Below are positions 61,432 through 64,000 of a DNA stretch of 64,000 nt, one piece after another. Location of the stretch: assembly GCA_003254905.1 (NCBI GenBank), contig QANU01055553.1, forward strand, positions 294,482-358,481, in the 5' to 3' direction. Under the pieces are notes generated by a model that worked only from the letters and a program-made list of their open reading frames with translations, was not told the DNA's origin and made no database searches. The position numbers and the translations under genes were made by a program. Numbering within the stretch: the first letter of the stretch is position 1; each line of letters starts with the position of its first letter. The stretch comes from Nissolia schottii (taxonomy: Eukaryota; Streptophyta; Magnoliopsida; Fabales; Fabaceae).

Positions 61432-62149
61432 ACTGGGTTCTGAATTTGCCACAGGGGATGGAAAATTCAGAACTCGGTATTAAAAAAAAAAAGTAACCAC
61501 TTCTGAATTTGCCAAGCGAATTCAGAAACGAAAACCATATTTTCGTAAATTTTTCCCCACCCCCACACATCTGGATTTACTTTATTTACAAACCATACAA
61601 AGGTAAAAATTCCAAATATAAATACTTCTAACCTTGTACCCCACCAGAAAAATCTTCCAACAAAAGAAGAAAAATGCTAAAAATTCAATTCAACTAATAA
61701 TGTAAATACTTGGTAAATTTGGTGCACTACAAGAGGATTAAGTGTTATTAAGGCTATCCATGGCATGAACCATGATATTTACATTTTTAACTTCATAGTT
61801 TAAATTGATGCAAAATGAATAACTATACAGGCGACAAGCAATATTAATAAATGGGGAAATCAATGCTGTTAGGACACGCCATTTTTGCATTTAATGTACA
61901 TTCACCATCACATTTTACATGGAATGAGTCTCACTCCTACACTATTAAAAATTCACTCATTACTTATAAAATTTAACCCGATTTCGAGCTAAAAATTTGT
62001 AGGTAATGATGTTATCGGCAAATTTTCATGCGAATTAGAATTCATAGTTATTTGGGTAGTAAATAATTGGTAGATGCAAATTTCAAAATTTGCAGATAAT
62101 TACTTGCAGGTTTTTTAACAAGAAACTTAAAAAATTTTGCATATAATTT

Positions 62150-62700
62150 TTGTTGTAGGGTGCTTGATAGGAATTTTGTTGCGAATTTTTATGCGTTTTT
62201 TAAAGAAACTCCGCAAGTAACATTTGCATGAAATTTCACAGGTAACATTCGAAGGAAATTTCGCATGTAACATTCACATGAAATTTCATAAGTAACATTC
62301 ATAGGAAATTTTGCAAGTAAAATTCGCATAAAATTTTGCGAGTAAAATGTTTCTTAAATTTTGCATGTAAAATTATACAAGAAATTTTGCAAGTACAACT
62401 CATTGAAAATATTGCAAGTAAAATGTACCAAAAAATTACAAAAGTAAATTCGCAGATAATTTCACACATAAATTTTGCATGATATTTTGCAAGTAACATT
62501 TGCAGGAAATTTTGCTAGTAAAATTTGCCAAAAATTTCGCAATTAAAATTCACAGCAATTTTCCCATGTTATATTCACATGAAATTTAGCAAGAGAATTT
62601 TGCAGGAAAATTCACATGTAATTCTGTAGGTAAATATTGCAGTAGGTTCCACAAATAAATTTTACAGCTAATACTGCAGGTAAATTATGTAACCATAATC
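62150..62700. repeat. Degenerate ~25 bp minisatellite (GAAATTTTGCAAGTAAMATT)
   Basis: At least 15 imperfect copies of a unit like GAAATTTTGCAAGTAACATT-CGCA, all in one direction, with frequent TTTCGCA/TTTTGCA variants. Probably the subterminal repeat region of the CACTA element. Confidence 0.8.
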
Positions 62701-63069
62701 AAAATTTATCCCTATTTTCTAGGTAATTTCGTAGCTAAATTCACGAGAAAAGAAATGTATAATATGATTTTTGCACGAAATTTTGCAACAAAATTTAGCA
62801 TAGTTATTGTCCATTTAGTTTGTTTCCCGACCACGCATGCCAATATGTAATATTTTTCTAGCAATTCACATTCAACTAAATAAAATTTCTAATTCAAATT
62901 TCAAAATGTAAATTAACACCAAAGATAATAACTAGTGTGTGAAATGTACTTGTAAGTCAAGTGGAACATTAGATAAGCCTAGTTAAAATACTAAGATCAC
63001 GACAAGAAAAAACTAACCAAAGCCCATAAAATATTAACTAAGCATTCAAGTCATAAGCAATAACTAAGC

Positions 63070-63470
63070 ATCTAAGTCTTCATATGCATCCTCCTCCTCA
63101 TCCTCTTCTCCCTCCCTTGAATCACTTTCAATATGTGGTACAGATGACGAATTAGAAGAAGTTGCCCTAAAGCCCAACTTCTCCATCAATAAATTCAGTT
63201 TCTTACTTGTCTCAAACAAGTCCTTCTTCATTTCTTCTTTGTCTCTCTTTTTGCAATTGAATTAGTTCTAGAGACACATTCAATGCATGAACTTGATCCC
63301 TTATCTTTTCTTCAATCCTCTCAGATATGGTCTCCATTTGTGAAGCTCTAGAAGAGATATTTTTCCTTGACTGGCCAAAGAACCAAGCCAATGAACTCTA
63401 CGTTGTTTACTTCCTCCCATTGAATCTATCTAGATTTCAATATCAGATGGCATGGGTTGAGATGAGGCAT
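63070..63470 (-). pseudogene. Plant transposase-like C-terminal tail, frameshifted
   Basis: The minus strand encodes GGSKQRRVHWLGSLASQGK, then in a shifted frame ASQMETISERIEEKIRDQVH and a heptad-like segment. After another shift it reads EEMKKDLFETSKKLNLLMEK and an acidic end (EGEEDEEEDAYEDLDA). A GSK(K/Q)-R-V-GLG motif followed by a coiled coil is typical of the second-gene transposase tails of plant En/Spm elements. At least two frameshifts make it non-functional. Confidence 0.4.
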
Positions 63471-64000
63471 TAGCATATCCAGAAACAACCTCATTGTCAT
63501 TAGTGCTTTAGGAAAATAATTCATGTTTATTCTTTTCAAAAGTCTCCTATAATAACCAAAAATATTTTGGTCAATGGTCAAATAAACTTGGATATCTAAA
63601 ATGTAAATTTCTCATTATTATTGTAACTATTCAACGTTTAAAAAGAACACAGTAAATAGAATAACACTTTAGCCAATTGCCCAATTCATATGGTCAGTAT
63701 TAATTTGTAAATAACTAAAATAATATGCATAAATATCAAATCATTCACTACACGTAAATGATTAAAAGTAATTAAGAGAGCATAATAACAAATAGCATCA
63801 ACGAATTTAATAGCAAATTATAATAAAAGCATTCTCTGCGCATCCATGGTGTTTAACTGTGCATAGAAACATTGAATTGTCTTGTTAGTTCTATATTAGC
63901 AAATTGATACAAAATTGAGAAAACACAACATTTTGTGATCTCTATATAAAGAAAAAAGGGTGTTGTTTCACAATTAAAAAAAAAATAGATGAAGATAAGA

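Larger units (their letters stand above)
60088..61566. mobile_element. Palindrome-rich repeat element with GGGGNGGGGAAAAAT inverted ends
   Basis: The left end (about 60088, GGGGGGGAAAAATCTTAAAA) and the reverse complement of the right end (GGGGTGGGGAAAAATTTACG, ending about 61566) are similar, each followed within 100 bp by a TCTGAATTCGC or TCTGAATTYGCC block. The motif CTGAATTTGCCA and its inverse recur at 60151, 60172, 60228, 60239, 60321, 61331, 61378, 61440 and 61503, often as facing pairs. An open frame at 60680-60994 (arginine-rich, GRRGNLFTRGVRGVQRRV...) lies inside; its family is unknown. The target duplication was not resolved. Confidence 0.45.
61725..64000 (-). mobile_element. Probable CACTA (En/Spm) element, one end, running off the window
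   Basis: Starts CACTACAAGAGGATTAAG, close to the CACTACAAGAAAA terminus of plant CACTA elements and preceded by GTG. It is followed by about 900 bp of degenerate short repeats (subterminal repeats are a CACTA hallmark) and then a decayed coding tail on the minus strand (63070-63470). The other end is beyond position 64000. Confidence 0.5.

Noticed and set aside
62150..62700. CRISPR-like array of short repeats
   Set aside because: Units are degenerate and adjacent without unique spacers, in a plant nuclear context; it is a minisatellite.
1..64000. tRNA or microRNA genes and a co-regulated gene cluster
   Set aside because: I saw no convincing tRNA cloverleaf or known microRNA, and the five genes belong to unrelated pathways, so there is no support for a cluster.

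Overview
This window is plant nuclear DNA, most likely from a legume close to soybean. That identification is my inference: the base composition is AT-rich, the genes are intron-split with GT-AG introns, the transposons are plant types, and the repeats have a soybean look (for example the GGGTTAAATATG-type MITE at 593-1125). No virus, plasmid, CRISPR array or prokaryotic operon is visible.

Five protein-coding loci can be supported. (1) A plus-strand NDR1/HIN1-like (LEA_2) membrane protein at 5027-5632 is cut off by one undetermined base. (2) A complete minus-strand uridine kinase / uracil phosphoribosyltransferase-like gene (UKL type) at 9629-19027 has 14 coding exons, a non-coding first exon near 20121, and a 4.4 kb intron carrying transposon sequence. 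(3) A plus-strand kinesin-14 with a calponin-homology domain at 35896-44278 has 16 coding exons. One of its introns is an AT-AC (U12-type) intron with textbook signals. (4) A plus-strand GH10 xylanase with CBM22-like modules at 48458-51764 has lost most of its first module; a shattered partial copy and a duplicated upstream segment lie just before it. (5) A minus-strand LRR receptor kinase of the RGI/RGFR type at 54127-57905 has two exons. The genes show no common pathway; they are ordinary neighbours separated by repeats.

Region by region: 1-4.7 kb holds a long-TIR MITE and a degenerate 5S rDNA cluster. 5-6 kb is the LEA_2 gene. 7.4-9.5 kb holds a foldback MITE and a Mutator-like element with a 9 bp target duplication that ends about 120 bp beyond the UKL stop codon. 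9.6-20.2 kb is UKL, and a second Mutator-like element (20382-20834) lies in its promoter side. 21-24 kb is a Gypsy-like remnant. 25-27 kb holds two related MITEs. 28.3-31.6 kb is an internally deleted Copia element with a hAT element nested in its reverse transcriptase. 35.8-44.3 kb is the kinesin, with a TRIM-like element and a LINE remnant in introns. 47-52 kb is the xylanase locus. 54-58 kb is the receptor kinase. 60-61.6 kb is a palindrome-rich repeat element. From 61725 to the window end there appears to be one end of a CACTA element with subterminal repeats and a decayed transposase tail.

I found no new defence or metabolic system. The most notable observations are the AT-AC intron in the kinesin motor domain, the partly duplicated and truncated xylanase locus, and several transposons whose boundaries are fixed by exact target-site duplications. 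All gene models were spliced by hand and frame-checked across every junction; no database search was possible.
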